A stretch of 14,048 nt of DNA from Anaeromyxobacter_A sp035538735 (GTDB lineage Bacteria > Myxococcota > Myxococcia > Myxococcales > Anaeromyxobacteraceae): NCBI GenBank assembly GCA_035538735.1, contig DATLJU010000126.1, positions 1 to 14,048 on the forward strand. Reading direction: 5' to 3'. A program made the position numbers and the translations under genes. The notes under the pieces are model-generated. The model saw only the letters and a program-made list of their open reading frames with translations. It searched no databases and was not told the origin of the DNA. This document shows, piece by piece, positions 1 through 6,314 of this stretch. How positions within the stretch are numbered: position 1 is the first letter of the stretch; every line of letters begins with the position of its first letter.

Positions 1-28
1 GCGGGCGCCACCTGCGGCGCGGCCGACC

Positions 29-1507
29 TCACGGCGCGCCTCCGGCCGCGACGCGGCGCGCGAGGGCGAGGAAGCGCGCGGCCGGCTCGGAGAGCGCCGA
101 CGCGCGCCTCCAGGCCACGAAGAAGCGACGCGGGATCTGGACCGCCTCGATCGCGACGAGCCGCACCCGATGTTCGGCCGCGGCGCGCGCCACCGATCGC
201 CGCGAGGCGAACCCGACCCCCATCCCCGCCGAGACCGCCTCGACGAGCGCCAGCACGCTGCCGGCCTCCAGCACCGACGCGTCCGGGTCGAGCGGCACGC
301 CCATTGCGGCGAGCTGCGCCTCGGCGATGGCGCGGGTGGCCGACGAGGGCTCGCGGTCGACGCGCGGCAGGCGCGCGACCGCCGCCGCGGGGAGCGGCTC
401 GGGCAGGCCTGCGAAGGTCGAGGCCGCGATGAGGACGATCTCGTCCTCGGCGAAGTCCTCGAAGTGCAGGTCGTCCCGCGCCGCGCGCGCGCCGACGAAA
501 GCGAGCTCGACCGCACCCGCGGCGAGGTCGCGCAGCACCTCGGTCGTGCCCTTCACGGCGAGGCGAAGCGTCACCCCGACGTTGGCGGCGGCGAACGCGG
601 CCGCGGCGGCGGGCAGGATGTGCTCGCCGGGTGTGGTGGACGCCCCCACGCGCAGCTCTGCGGCGGCGGTGCCGGGTGCCACGACCCGGCGCGGCTCGGG
701 CGCGTGGGTCGCGCCCTCCGGCTGGTAGAGGAGCGCCAGATCGCGCGGCGTCACGTCGTCGCGCCGCACGTCGAAGAGGACACGGCCGCCGCGGAGCCCG
801 ATCACGCGCGGGAAGTAGGGCAGGACCGGGGCGAGCTGGTGGGTGGAGAGGATGAGCGCGCGCCCCTGCGCGGCCCGGAGCAGGAGCGCGATCACCGCCC
901 GCGTCCGCTCCGGGTCGACCGACGAGAACGGCTCGTCGGCGATCACCAGGTCCGGCGCCTGGTAGAGCACGCGTGCGACGGCCACCCGCTGCTGCTCGCC
1001 CCCGGACAGCCGGTCCACCCGCTCGTCGAGCTTGTCGGCGATGCCCATCTCGGCGAGCACCGCCGCCACCTCCTCCCGGTCCCGGCGGCGCAGGGCCCCC
1101 ACGGCCACCGAGAGCGCCGAGCGCCGACCCAGCCGGCCCATGAGGACGTTCTCGAGCACGCTCGCCTGCGGCACGAGCTGGAGCTGCTGGTGCACGATCC
1201 CGACGCGGGCGCGCAGCGCGCGCAGCCGCCGCGGTCCGAGGCGGGCCATCTCCGCACCCAGCACGCGCACCGTCCCGTCGCTCGGCGGGAGCGCGCCGCT
1301 GGCGAGGCGGAGCAGGCTGGACTTCCCGGCGCCGCTCGGGCCGACGAGCGCCACGCGCTCCCCGGGGCGGACGGACACCGTGACGTCCGCGAGCGCCCGG
1401 AACCGGCCGTAGGTGAGGCCCGCGCCTGCGAGCTCCACCGTGGGTGTGGCATCGCCCGAGGTGGCCGCCTCAGGTGCGGCCGCGGGGTCGGTCCTGGGCG
1501 CGCTCAT
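29..1507 (-). CDS. ABC transporter ATPase (PhnC-like) fused to a LysR-type effector-binding domain
   Basis: A 492-residue protein from the ATG at 1507. Residues about 23-265 are a complete ABC ATPase: Walker A GPSGAGKS (56-63), signature LSGGEQQR (167-174), Walker B LVIADEP (187-193), D-loop SSVD and H-loop His223. The domain ends in a RVIGLRGGRVLFD strand and a LALLYQ tail, typical of the phosphonate importer ATPase PhnC. After a Pro/Ala linker (about 266-283), residues 284-486 match the LysR substrate-binding fold: LRVGASTTPGEHILP, then GTTEVLRDLAAGAVELAFVG, then EAVSAGMGVGFASR. There is no helix-turn-helix, signal peptide or membrane segment, so the whole protein should be cytoplasmic. By analogy with the C-terminal regulatory domains of MetN and ModC, I infer that the LysR-like domain senses a small ligand and tunes transport. 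An in-frame ATG at 1579 would add 24 unconserved residues. The permease and binding protein are not in the window and may lie before position 1. Substrate is unknown. Confidence 0.9.
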   Translation of the reverse strand: MSAPRTDPAAAPEAATSGDATPTVELAGAGLTYGRFRALADVTVSVRPGERVALVGPSGAGKSSLLRLASGALPPSDGTVRVLGAEMARLGPRRLRALRARVGIVHQQLQLVPQASVLENVLMGRLGRRSALSVAVGALRRRDREEVAAVLAEMGIADKLDERVDRLSGGEQQRVAVARVLYQAPDLVIADEPFSSVDPERTRAVIALLLRAAQGRALILSTHQLAPVLPYFPRVIGLRGGRVLFDVRRDDVTPRDLALLYQPEGATHAPEPRRVVAPGTAAAELRVGASTTPGEHILPAAAAAFAAANVGVTLRLAVKGTTEVLRDLAAGAVELAFVGARAARDDLHFEDFAEDEIVLIAASTFAGLPEPLPAAAVARLPRVDREPSSATRAIAEAQLAAMGVPLDPDASVLEAGSVLALVEAVSAGMGVGFASRRSVARAAAEHRVRLVAIEAVQIPRRFFVAWRRASALSEPAARFLALARRVAAGGAP

Positions 1508-1599
1508 GCCGGCGCGGACGGACCTAACCAGCGGCCGCGGGGCTGGCAAGGCACCCGACCGAGCTTGCGGCGAACGCACCGTGTTCGTACAAACGTGGC
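1508..1599. promoter_or_regulatory. Divergent intergenic region with a small dyad upstream of panE
   Basis: This 92-bp gap separates the divergent starts of the ABC fusion gene and panE, so both promoters should lie here. The clearest structure is an inverted repeat CGAAC-N7-GTTCG at 1571-1587, ending 12 bp before the panE ATG. It could be an operator, but five-base arms also arise by chance. No convincing -35/-10 pair or strong Shine-Dalgarno sequence is visible on either side. Confidence 0.3.
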
Positions 1600-2541
1600 A
1601 TGCGCGTGGCCGTGGTCGGGGCAGGTGGCGTGGGTGGGCTCATCGGCGGGCTGCTCGCCCGTGCCGGCAACGACGTCTCCTTCGTCGCGCGCGGCGCGAT
1701 GCTGGCGGCGCTGCGCGAGCGCGGCCTCGAGGTTCAGAGCCCGCGCGGCAGCTTCCGGATCTCATCCGTCGACGCGAGCGAAGATCCCGGGGCGCTCCGG
1801 CCGGCCGAGGTGGTCCTGGTGGCGGTGAAGGGCTGGCAGGTGCGGGAGGTGGCGCCTCGCCTGGCGCCGCTCCTCGGCCCCGGCGCGTTCGCCGTGCCGC
1901 TCGAGAACGGCGTCGAGGCGGCGCCAGCGCTGGCCGCCGCGCTGGGCGCCGAGCGGGTCGTGGGTGGGCTGTGCCACCTGCTCGCCTGGGTCGACGCGCC
2001 AGGCGTCGTGAAGCACGCCGGCGATTCGCTGCGGGTGACGGTGGGCGAGTGGCCCCACGGCTCGAGCCCGCGCCTGGAGCGCCTGGCGGCGGCGATGCGC
2101 GACGCGAAGATCGACGCCGTGGTGTCGCCCGACATCGAGGCGGCCGCCTGGGAGAAGTTCCTCTTCATCGACGCCTTCGGCTCGGTGGGCGCGGTGACGC
2201 GCTCGCCGGCGGGCCAGTTCCGGACGATCCAGGCGAGCCGGGAGTTGCTCAGGGCAGCGATGGAGGAGACCGCCGCCGTCGGGCGGGCTCGAGGCGCGCG
2301 AGTGCCGGTCGACGCCGTCGACAAGGCGCTCGCGCTCGTGGATTCGCTGAGGCCCGAGTCGACCGCCTCCATGCAGCGCGACCTCCAGGCCGGACGCCCA
2401 TCGGAGCTGTTCGATCAGACCGGCGCGGTGGTTCGCCTGGCGGCGGAGGCCGGCGTGGACGCCCCAGTACATCGCTTCCTCTACGCCGCGCTGTTGCCAC
2501 AGGAGACGGCGGCGCGAGGGTCGACGAAAACCTCGCCTTGA
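1600..2541 (+). CDS. panE: 2-dehydropantoate 2-reductase (ketopantoate reductase)
   Basis: A 313-residue cytoplasmic enzyme that reduces 2-dehydropantoate to (R)-pantoate with NADPH, in the pantothenate and coenzyme A pathway. The N-terminus has the Rossmann glycine motif GAGGVGG (residues 7-13) straight after the first beta strand MRVAVV, which supports the ATG at 1600. Expected functional positions are present: Lys77 in VAVKGW, Asn103 in LENGVE, the catalytic lysine Lys186 in WEKFLFIDAFG, and Glu269 in the SMQRDLQAGRPSEL segment of the C-terminal helical domain. Length is normal for the ApbA/PanE family. No other pantothenate genes are in the window, so it appears to be a single gene transcribed away from the ABC fusion. 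Some paralogues in this family reduce other 2-oxo acids, so the exact substrate is not proven. Confidence 0.92.
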   Translation: MRVAVVGAGGVGGLIGGLLARAGNDVSFVARGAMLAALRERGLEVQSPRGSFRISSVDASEDPGALRPAEVVLVAVKGWQVREVAPRLAPLLGPGAFAVPLENGVEAAPALAAALGAERVVGGLCHLLAWVDAPGVVKHAGDSLRVTVGEWPHGSSPRLERLAAAMRDAKIDAVVSPDIEAAAWEKFLFIDAFGSVGAVTRSPAGQFRTIQASRELLRAAMEETAAVGRARGARVPVDAVDKALALVDSLRPESTASMQRDLQAGRPSELFDQTGAVVRLAAEAGVDAPVHRFLYAALLPQETAARGSTKTSP

Positions 2542-2651
2542 CACCCGGTGAGGCGGCGACGACCCCGCTTCCGCTTCTGACGTCAGAGTTCGATGTCGTC
2601 GCGTAAGGCAACGAACTTACTCACGATAGGTCTGTCCCAGGTATGCGGTAC

Positions 2652-2669
2652 GCCGCGCGGTCGCGCGGC
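2652..2669. promoter_or_regulatory. 18-bp GC palindrome in the kinase upstream region
   Basis: The 176-bp gap between panE and the kinase (2542-2717) contains a perfect inverted repeat, GCCGCGCG-GT-CGCGCGGC, about 49 bp before the preferred kinase start. It could be an operator or a 5'-UTR hairpin. A smaller CGGC/GCCG stem (2691-2703) sits just before the putative ribosome binding site AAAGAGA. A TTGACA at 2538-2543 overlaps the panE stop but has no matching -10 at 16-18 bp. Such GC palindromes are frequent by chance at this base composition. Confidence 0.25.
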
Positions 2670-2717
2670 ACGGAGCGTGCGTCGGGAAGTCGGCGGAAAG
2701 CCGAAAGAGACCCGAGC

Positions 2718-3785
2718 ATGCAGCAGGCCGCCGCCACCCCCGACTCGTACGAACTCGCCTTCGCGAACCTCCCCGAGCCGACGCTGCTCCTCGACGAGGA
2801 CGGCCGCCTCGCAGGCATGAATGACGCCGCCGTGGGCCTGCTCGGTGCGGATGCCGCCCAGGCCGCCCAGGACGGCGAACCGGTGGCCCTGGCGCTGCCC
2901 TGGCTCGCGCCCGCGACCGCGAGCGTGCTGGCCGGCGCGAGCGAGGCCGGCCTCGAGGCGGAGGTGACGACCGCCGACGGCCGGCGGTGCGTCTCGGCGC
3001 GGCTGCGCCGGATGGCCGCCCACGAGGGTGCGCTGTGCGGCGTGGTCGTCGTGCTGGAAGACCTCACGGAGCGGCGCGCCGTCGACGCGCGGCTGCGCAC
3101 CGCCGAGCGGCTCGCCGCGCTCGGGACGCTGGCGGCCGGCATCGCCCACGAGGTGAACAACCCGCTCGCGTGCGTCGTGGCGGGGCTCTCGTTCCTCGAG
3201 GCCGAGCACGTCCGGCTCGGCCCGGCCTTGGGAGGCGCCGGCCTGGAGGACGCGCGCGCCGCGCTGGAGGAGGCGCGCGAGGCCGCGCTCCGGGTCGGCC
3301 GCATCGTGCGGTCGCTGCAGGCGTTCGGCCGTCCGGCGGTGCCGTTCCTGCGCGAGGTCGATCTCGGCCGCGTCATCCGCGCTGCGGCGGAGCTCGCCGG
3401 CCCCGAGCTGTGGGGGCGCGCGCGCCTCGCGCTCGAGCTCGAAGACGGGGTCGTGGTGCGCGCCAGCGAGTCGGCGCTGAGCGAGCTCTTCCTCGCCCTG
3501 CTCTCGCACGTCGCGCGTTCGCTGCCGCCGGAGGACGCGGGCCGGGACGCGCTGCACGTCGTGCTGAAGGCGCGTGACGGTGAGGCACGGGTCGCGGTCG
3601 CGGCCGGGAGGGCGCGCGACGTGACGGGCGAGGGCTCGCGGGCGGCCGCCGAGGCCGGCGCCGAGCGGCCCGACCTCGAGCTGGCGGTCTGCCACGGCAT
3701 CGCCTCGGCGCTGGGCGGAACGTTGGTCGTCGACGGTCGACCGGGCCAGGGCGCGACGGCGCTGGTGCGCCTGCCCATCGCCTGA
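2718..3785 (+). CDS. PAS-containing sensor histidine kinase with degenerate ATP-binding domain
   Basis: A 355-residue soluble protein from the ATG at 2718. It has an N-terminal PAS-like domain (about 10-118: ELAFANLPEPTLLLDEDGRL and later GVVVVLEDLTERR). A dimerisation/phosphoacceptor domain follows, with an intact H-box AAGIAHEVNNPL and phosphoacceptor His144. The C-terminal part keeps the fold's edges (ELAVCHGIASALGGTLVVDGRPGQGATALVRLP) but not the usual ATP-binding boxes. The N-box asparagine position reads LLSHVA, the G1 Asp-x-Gly-x-Gly is absent, and the G2 GTGLGL position reads RPDLEL. No membrane segment is seen, so it is likely a cytoplasmic sensor. No response regulator is adjacent. 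The earlier in-frame ATG at 2643 would add 25 basic residues outside any domain. I chose 2718 because AAAGAGA precedes it and the PAS homology begins soon after. Confidence 0.85.
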   Translation: MQQAAATPDSYELAFANLPEPTLLLDEDGRLAGMNDAAVGLLGADAAQAAQDGEPVALALPWLAPATASVLAGASEAGLEAEVTTADGRRCVSARLRRMAAHEGALCGVVVVLEDLTERRAVDARLRTAERLAALGTLAAGIAHEVNNPLACVVAGLSFLEAEHVRLGPALGGAGLEDARAALEEAREAALRVGRIVRSLQAFGRPAVPFLREVDLGRVIRAAAELAGPELWGRARLALELEDGVVVRASESALSELFLALLSHVARSLPPEDAGRDALHVVLKARDGEARVAVAAGRARDVTGEGSRAAAEAGAERPDLELAVCHGIASALGGTLVVDGRPGQGATALVRLPIA

Positions 3786-3797
3786 TCCGACGGGTCA

Positions 3798-3828
3798 GGC
3801 CCCGCGCCCGGGTCTCGACCCCGGGGCC
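3798..3828 (+). terminator. Hairpin after the kinase gene, possible terminator
   Basis: Thirteen bases after the kinase stop, GGCCCCG (3798-3804) pairs with CGGGGCC (3822-3828), and inside it GGGTC (3810-3814) pairs with GACCC (3817-3821). Together they make a 12-bp GC stem with a five-base bulge and a very tight loop. No T-tract follows, so this is only a terminator candidate. It may merely reduce read-through into the ferredoxin gene. Confidence 0.4.
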
Positions 3829-3851
3829 CGGAATGTGGCACAACGCGGTCG

Positions 3852-4619
3852 ATGATTCGCGAAATCGTCGAGATCGACGAGGAGAAGTGCGACGGCTGCG
3901 GCCAGTGCATCCCTTCCTGCGCGGAGGGAGCGCTGTACCTCGACGGCGGGAAGGTGCGGCTCAAGGCCGACGCCCTCTGCGACGGGCTGGGCGCCTGTCT
4001 CGGCGAGTGCCCTCGCGGCGCGCTGCGCGTCACGAGGCGGGAGGCGGTCGCGTTCGACGAGGCGGCCGTGCATGCGGCGTCTCAGACGCCCCGCCCGATG
4101 CTGGCCATCGCGCCCCCGGCCCCGGCGCCGGGCTGTCCTGGCTCTCGGCCGCGGACGCTCTCACCGGTGGAGGAGGTGAGGCCGCGCCCGCGCCTCTCGG
4201 TCGTCACGGAAGCGCCGCCGCCCATCGTCCCCGAGGGCGGGAGCCGGCTCGGACAGTGGCCGGTGCAGCTCCACCTCGTCTCGCCGGACGCGCCCTATCT
4301 GCGCGGCGCCGACCTCCTCGTGGCCGCCGACTGCGTCCCGTTCGCGTACGCCCGATTCCACGACGACTTCCTCGACGGCCGTCGCGTACTGGTCGGCTGC
4401 CCCAAGCTCGACGACCTCTCCGCGTACGCCGCCAAGCTGGGCGAGATCTTCCGACGAGCCACGCCGCGCAGCGTGACGGTCGTGAAGATGGAGGTGCCGT
4501 GCTGTAACGGGATCGCCGTGGCGGCGCGTCAGGCGCTCATGCTCTCGGGGCATACCGCGCCCTTCGAGGTGGCGACAGTCGGGGTCGCAGGCGCGGTCGT
4601 CGAGCGCCGGACGCCGTGA
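3852..4619 (+). CDS. 4Fe-4S dicluster-type ferredoxin with cysteine-containing C-terminal domain
   Basis: A 255-residue protein. Residues 1-60 form a bacterial ferredoxin module. The first motif is CDGCGQCIPSC (Cys13, 16, 19, 23). The second is CDGLGACLGECP (Cys43, 49, 53), in which Leu46 replaces the usual second cysteine. From memory, the CDGLGAC form is common in a family of anaerobe ferredoxin proteins, so this is probably a family trait rather than damage. A Pro-rich linker (about 80-130) carries CPGSRPR (Cys95). The C-terminal domain (about 135-255) has further cysteines: AADCVPFAYARFH (Cys161), VGCPKLDD (Cys183) and VPCCNG (Cys217/218). These could bind a metal or a further cluster. 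It has no signal peptide or membrane segment. It is expected to transfer electrons in the cytoplasm, but the partner is unknown. It lies 66 bp after the kinase gene on the same strand. No strong ribosome binding site precedes the ATG. Confidence 0.85.
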   Translation: MIREIVEIDEEKCDGCGQCIPSCAEGALYLDGGKVRLKADALCDGLGACLGECPRGALRVTRREAVAFDEAAVHAASQTPRPMLAIAPPAPAPGCPGSRPRTLSPVEEVRPRPRLSVVTEAPPPIVPEGGSRLGQWPVQLHLVSPDAPYLRGADLLVAADCVPFAYARFHDDFLDGRRVLVGCPKLDDLSAYAAKLGEIFRRATPRSVTVVKMEVPCCNGIAVAARQALMLSGHTAPFEVATVGVAGAVVERRTP

Positions 4620-4632
4620 TCGCCGTCCGGCG
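4605..4632. terminator. Terminator-like hairpin spanning the ferredoxin stop codon
   Basis: A perfect 9-bp inverted repeat, CGCCGGACG (4605-4613) and CGTCCGGCG (4624-4632), has a 10-base loop containing the ferredoxin stop codon at 4617-4619. It lies between two convergent genes, where a bidirectional terminator is expected. No T-rich tail follows on the plus strand, so strength is uncertain. Confidence 0.45.
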
Positions 4633-4674
4633 GGCGAGCGGCCTCACTTCTTCCGACGCGCGCCACTAGCCGCG

Positions 4675-6261
4675 TCAGCTCGCCAGCCCGAGCCCGTGCT
4701 CGACGTCGTGGCGTGCCGGCGCCGGCGCGGGCGCTCCGCCGCCCGTGCTCCCTGGGACGGGCCGGCGCTCGATGGGGAGCCCGAGCGCCGTCGCCTGACG
4801 GACGTACTCGTAGCGGTCGAGCTCGAGCGAGGCGGCGATGGACTGGCCGAGGCGCACCAGGTCCTGCTCCTCCTCGTCGGCGGCGTCGGCCGCCATGCGC
4901 TCCGCCATGATGACCCGCTGCTGGAGGGCGCGCATCCGCCGCACCGCCGTCAGCCGCTCCGCCTCGAGGCGCATGAGCCGGCGCTCCTCCTCGGCGAGCG
5001 CGGCCGCGCGGCGCGAGAGCTCCGCGAAGGAACGATAGTGCTCGTGGTCCCAGGCGCGCGCCAGCGCGAGCGCCTCGGCCCGCTCCTCGTTCATCTGCTT
5101 CGCGAGCTCCATGAGCCACGCGGTGGTGAGCGGGATCGCGAGCGCGATGAGGAAGAGCGTCACGCGCGCGTACTCGAGATCGACGGGCCGGCTCGCGCCG
5201 GGCCGCATCCCGGCGATGGACCACGCCATGGACACCGCCAGCGCGAGCGCGCCGGTCGCTGCGAGGGCGGTCCACAGCCGCCGGTGTCCGGGCGGCTCGC
5301 CGACCAGTCCACGCCCGCGGCGCACCAAGAGGTGCGCGAACAGGAAGAGGCTGGCCGAGGCGCCGAGCGCGAACAGGCCCCCGAGCACGAGGCCGACGGG
5401 GTTGTGCTGAAGCTCGCCGGCGAGGTCGAGCGTCCGGATGCCCGCGGCCTCGAGACAGGGCACCGCGAGCTGCCAGGTCTCGGCGAGGAGCAGGGCCAAC
5501 CCGAAGAGCTGCAGGCCGAGGCCGACGGGTGGCGGGACGGGCGGGCGGCCCATCTGCTGCGCCTGCGCCGCGTCGGCGGGATCGGCGAGATCCTGGCCTC
5601 GGGTCGCGTCCTCCAGCTCGCGGCCCAGCGCATCGACGCGGGCGCGCTGCGTGTCGAGCCGCACCGCCAGGCGGGCGACGTCAGCCTGCGCGACGTGCAC
5701 CTCCGGAGCGAGCGCGGACGACCCCTCTGCCCGCAGGAACGAGTCGAGCCATGGCGCGCGGCGCGAAGGCGTCTGCTGCGTCACGGTCAGGATCGCGCCG
5801 CGCTCCTCGATCGTGATGGCCAGGGGCAGGCGCGAGGGTGGGACGGGCAGCACCGCGACGTGCTGCGACAGGCGGTGCCGCAAGAAGCTCTCGACGGGGA
5901 TGGCTGCCCGCACCGCCAGGCGCGCGTTCCAGAACGAGGAGAGCCAGCTCACCCGGACCGGCCTGACCCTGGGGTGCTTGGGGATGCGGAGCACCGGCGC
6001 CGCGCGAGGCGCGCGCAGCTCTGCCAGGCGCTCGCGGATCCAGAGCAGCGGGTTCCTGCTGGAGCCCGATTCCGCGGGCGCGGTGGGGGTCTTCGTCGTC
6101 TGCGGTGTCAAGCCGGCCTCCGGCGCTCGCCCCACGCCGGCACGCTCGGGCAGGGGAGCGCTCTCAACGCCGAACCTAGGGCTCGCTCCGAACGCCGGAA
6201 ACGGCATGGGAGGGGCGCACGCCGGCTCGGCCCCAGACCTTGCGCACGCGCTCCGGAGCAT
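4675..6261 (-). CDS. Unrecognised membrane protein with four TM segments and a C-terminal coiled coil
   Basis: A 528-residue protein of no family I can name. The N-terminal about 60 residues are low-complexity. Residues about 70-190 are soluble and include WIRERLAEL, VSWLSSFWNARLAVRAAIPVESFLRHRL and a strand-rich part, LPLAITIEERGAILTVTQQ. A short helix with heptad character (about 193-220) precedes four hydrophobic segments: about 245-268 (LQLFGLALLLAETWQLAV), 288-313, 329-351 and 366-384. After the last comes a charged Glu/Arg/Ala helix (about 388-468), predicted coiled coil, and a Gly/Pro/Ala tail. The start is uncertain. The frame stays open to 6597, but that part runs into the PAP2 gene and is composition-driven. 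The ATG at 6261 has GGAG 8 bp upstream, while the next ATG (6207) has a pyrimidine-rich leader. It is convergent with the ferredoxin gene and divergent from PAP2. Function is unknown, and a scaffold or envelope role is only a guess. Confidence 0.75.
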   Translation of the reverse strand: MLRSACARSGAEPACAPPMPFPAFGASPRFGVESAPLPERAGVGRAPEAGLTPQTTKTPTAPAESGSSRNPLLWIRERLAELRAPRAAPVLRIPKHPRVRPVRVSWLSSFWNARLAVRAAIPVESFLRHRLSQHVAVLPVPPSRLPLAITIEERGAILTVTQQTPSRRAPWLDSFLRAEGSSALAPEVHVAQADVARLAVRLDTQRARVDALGRELEDATRGQDLADPADAAQAQQMGRPPVPPPVGLGLQLFGLALLLAETWQLAVPCLEAAGIRTLDLAGELQHNPVGLVLGGLFALGASASLFLFAHLLVRRGRGLVGEPPGHRRLWTALAATGALALAVSMAWSIAGMRPGASRPVDLEYARVTLFLIALAIPLTTAWLMELAKQMNEERAEALALARAWDHEHYRSFAELSRRAAALAEEERRLMRLEAERLTAVRRMRALQQRVIMAERMAADAADEEEQDLVRLGQSIAASLELDRYEYVRQATALGLPIERRPVPGSTGGGAPAPAPARHDVEHGLGLAS

Positions 6262-6314
6262 GCGCCGCTCCGCCGAGATCGGGTGCGGCCGCTCGCGTGC
6301 TATGACTCGCCCCG
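6262..6314. promoter_or_regulatory. Compact divergent promoter region between the membrane protein and PAP2 genes
   Basis: Only 53 bp separate the chosen starts of two divergent genes. TGCTATGAC at 6298-6306 resembles an extended -10 for the plus strand, but it lies about 8 bp from the PAP2 ATG and has no matching -35. If used, the PAP2 message would be essentially leaderless. If the membrane-protein gene starts at 6207 instead, the region grows to 107 bp. Confidence 0.25.

Noticed and set aside
1..28. Start of a following gene (GTG at 11-9 on the minus strand) after the ABC fusion
   Set aside because: Only a few codons are visible. No protein can be judged from them.
1571..1587. CGAAC-N7-GTTCG as a LexA/SOS box
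   Set aside because: The spacing does not match the GAAC-N4-GTTC type or the direct GTTC-N7-GTTC type. I kept it only as an unspecified dyad.
170..1828. Long plus-strand open frame of 552 codons opposite the ABC fusion gene
   Set aside because: It is Arg/His/Gly-rich without domain pattern and is antisense to a gene with all ABC motifs. Long shadow frames are expected at this GC content.
1413..2606. Plus-strand open frame covering panE in another phase
   Set aside because: Nearly all Arg/Gly/Ala. The panE frame carries the conserved Rossmann and catalytic residues.
2621..4033. Minus-strand frames of 370-470 codons opposite the kinase gene
   Set aside because: Ser/Ala/Arg-rich low complexity with no fold pattern, opposite a clear PAS-HisKA protein.
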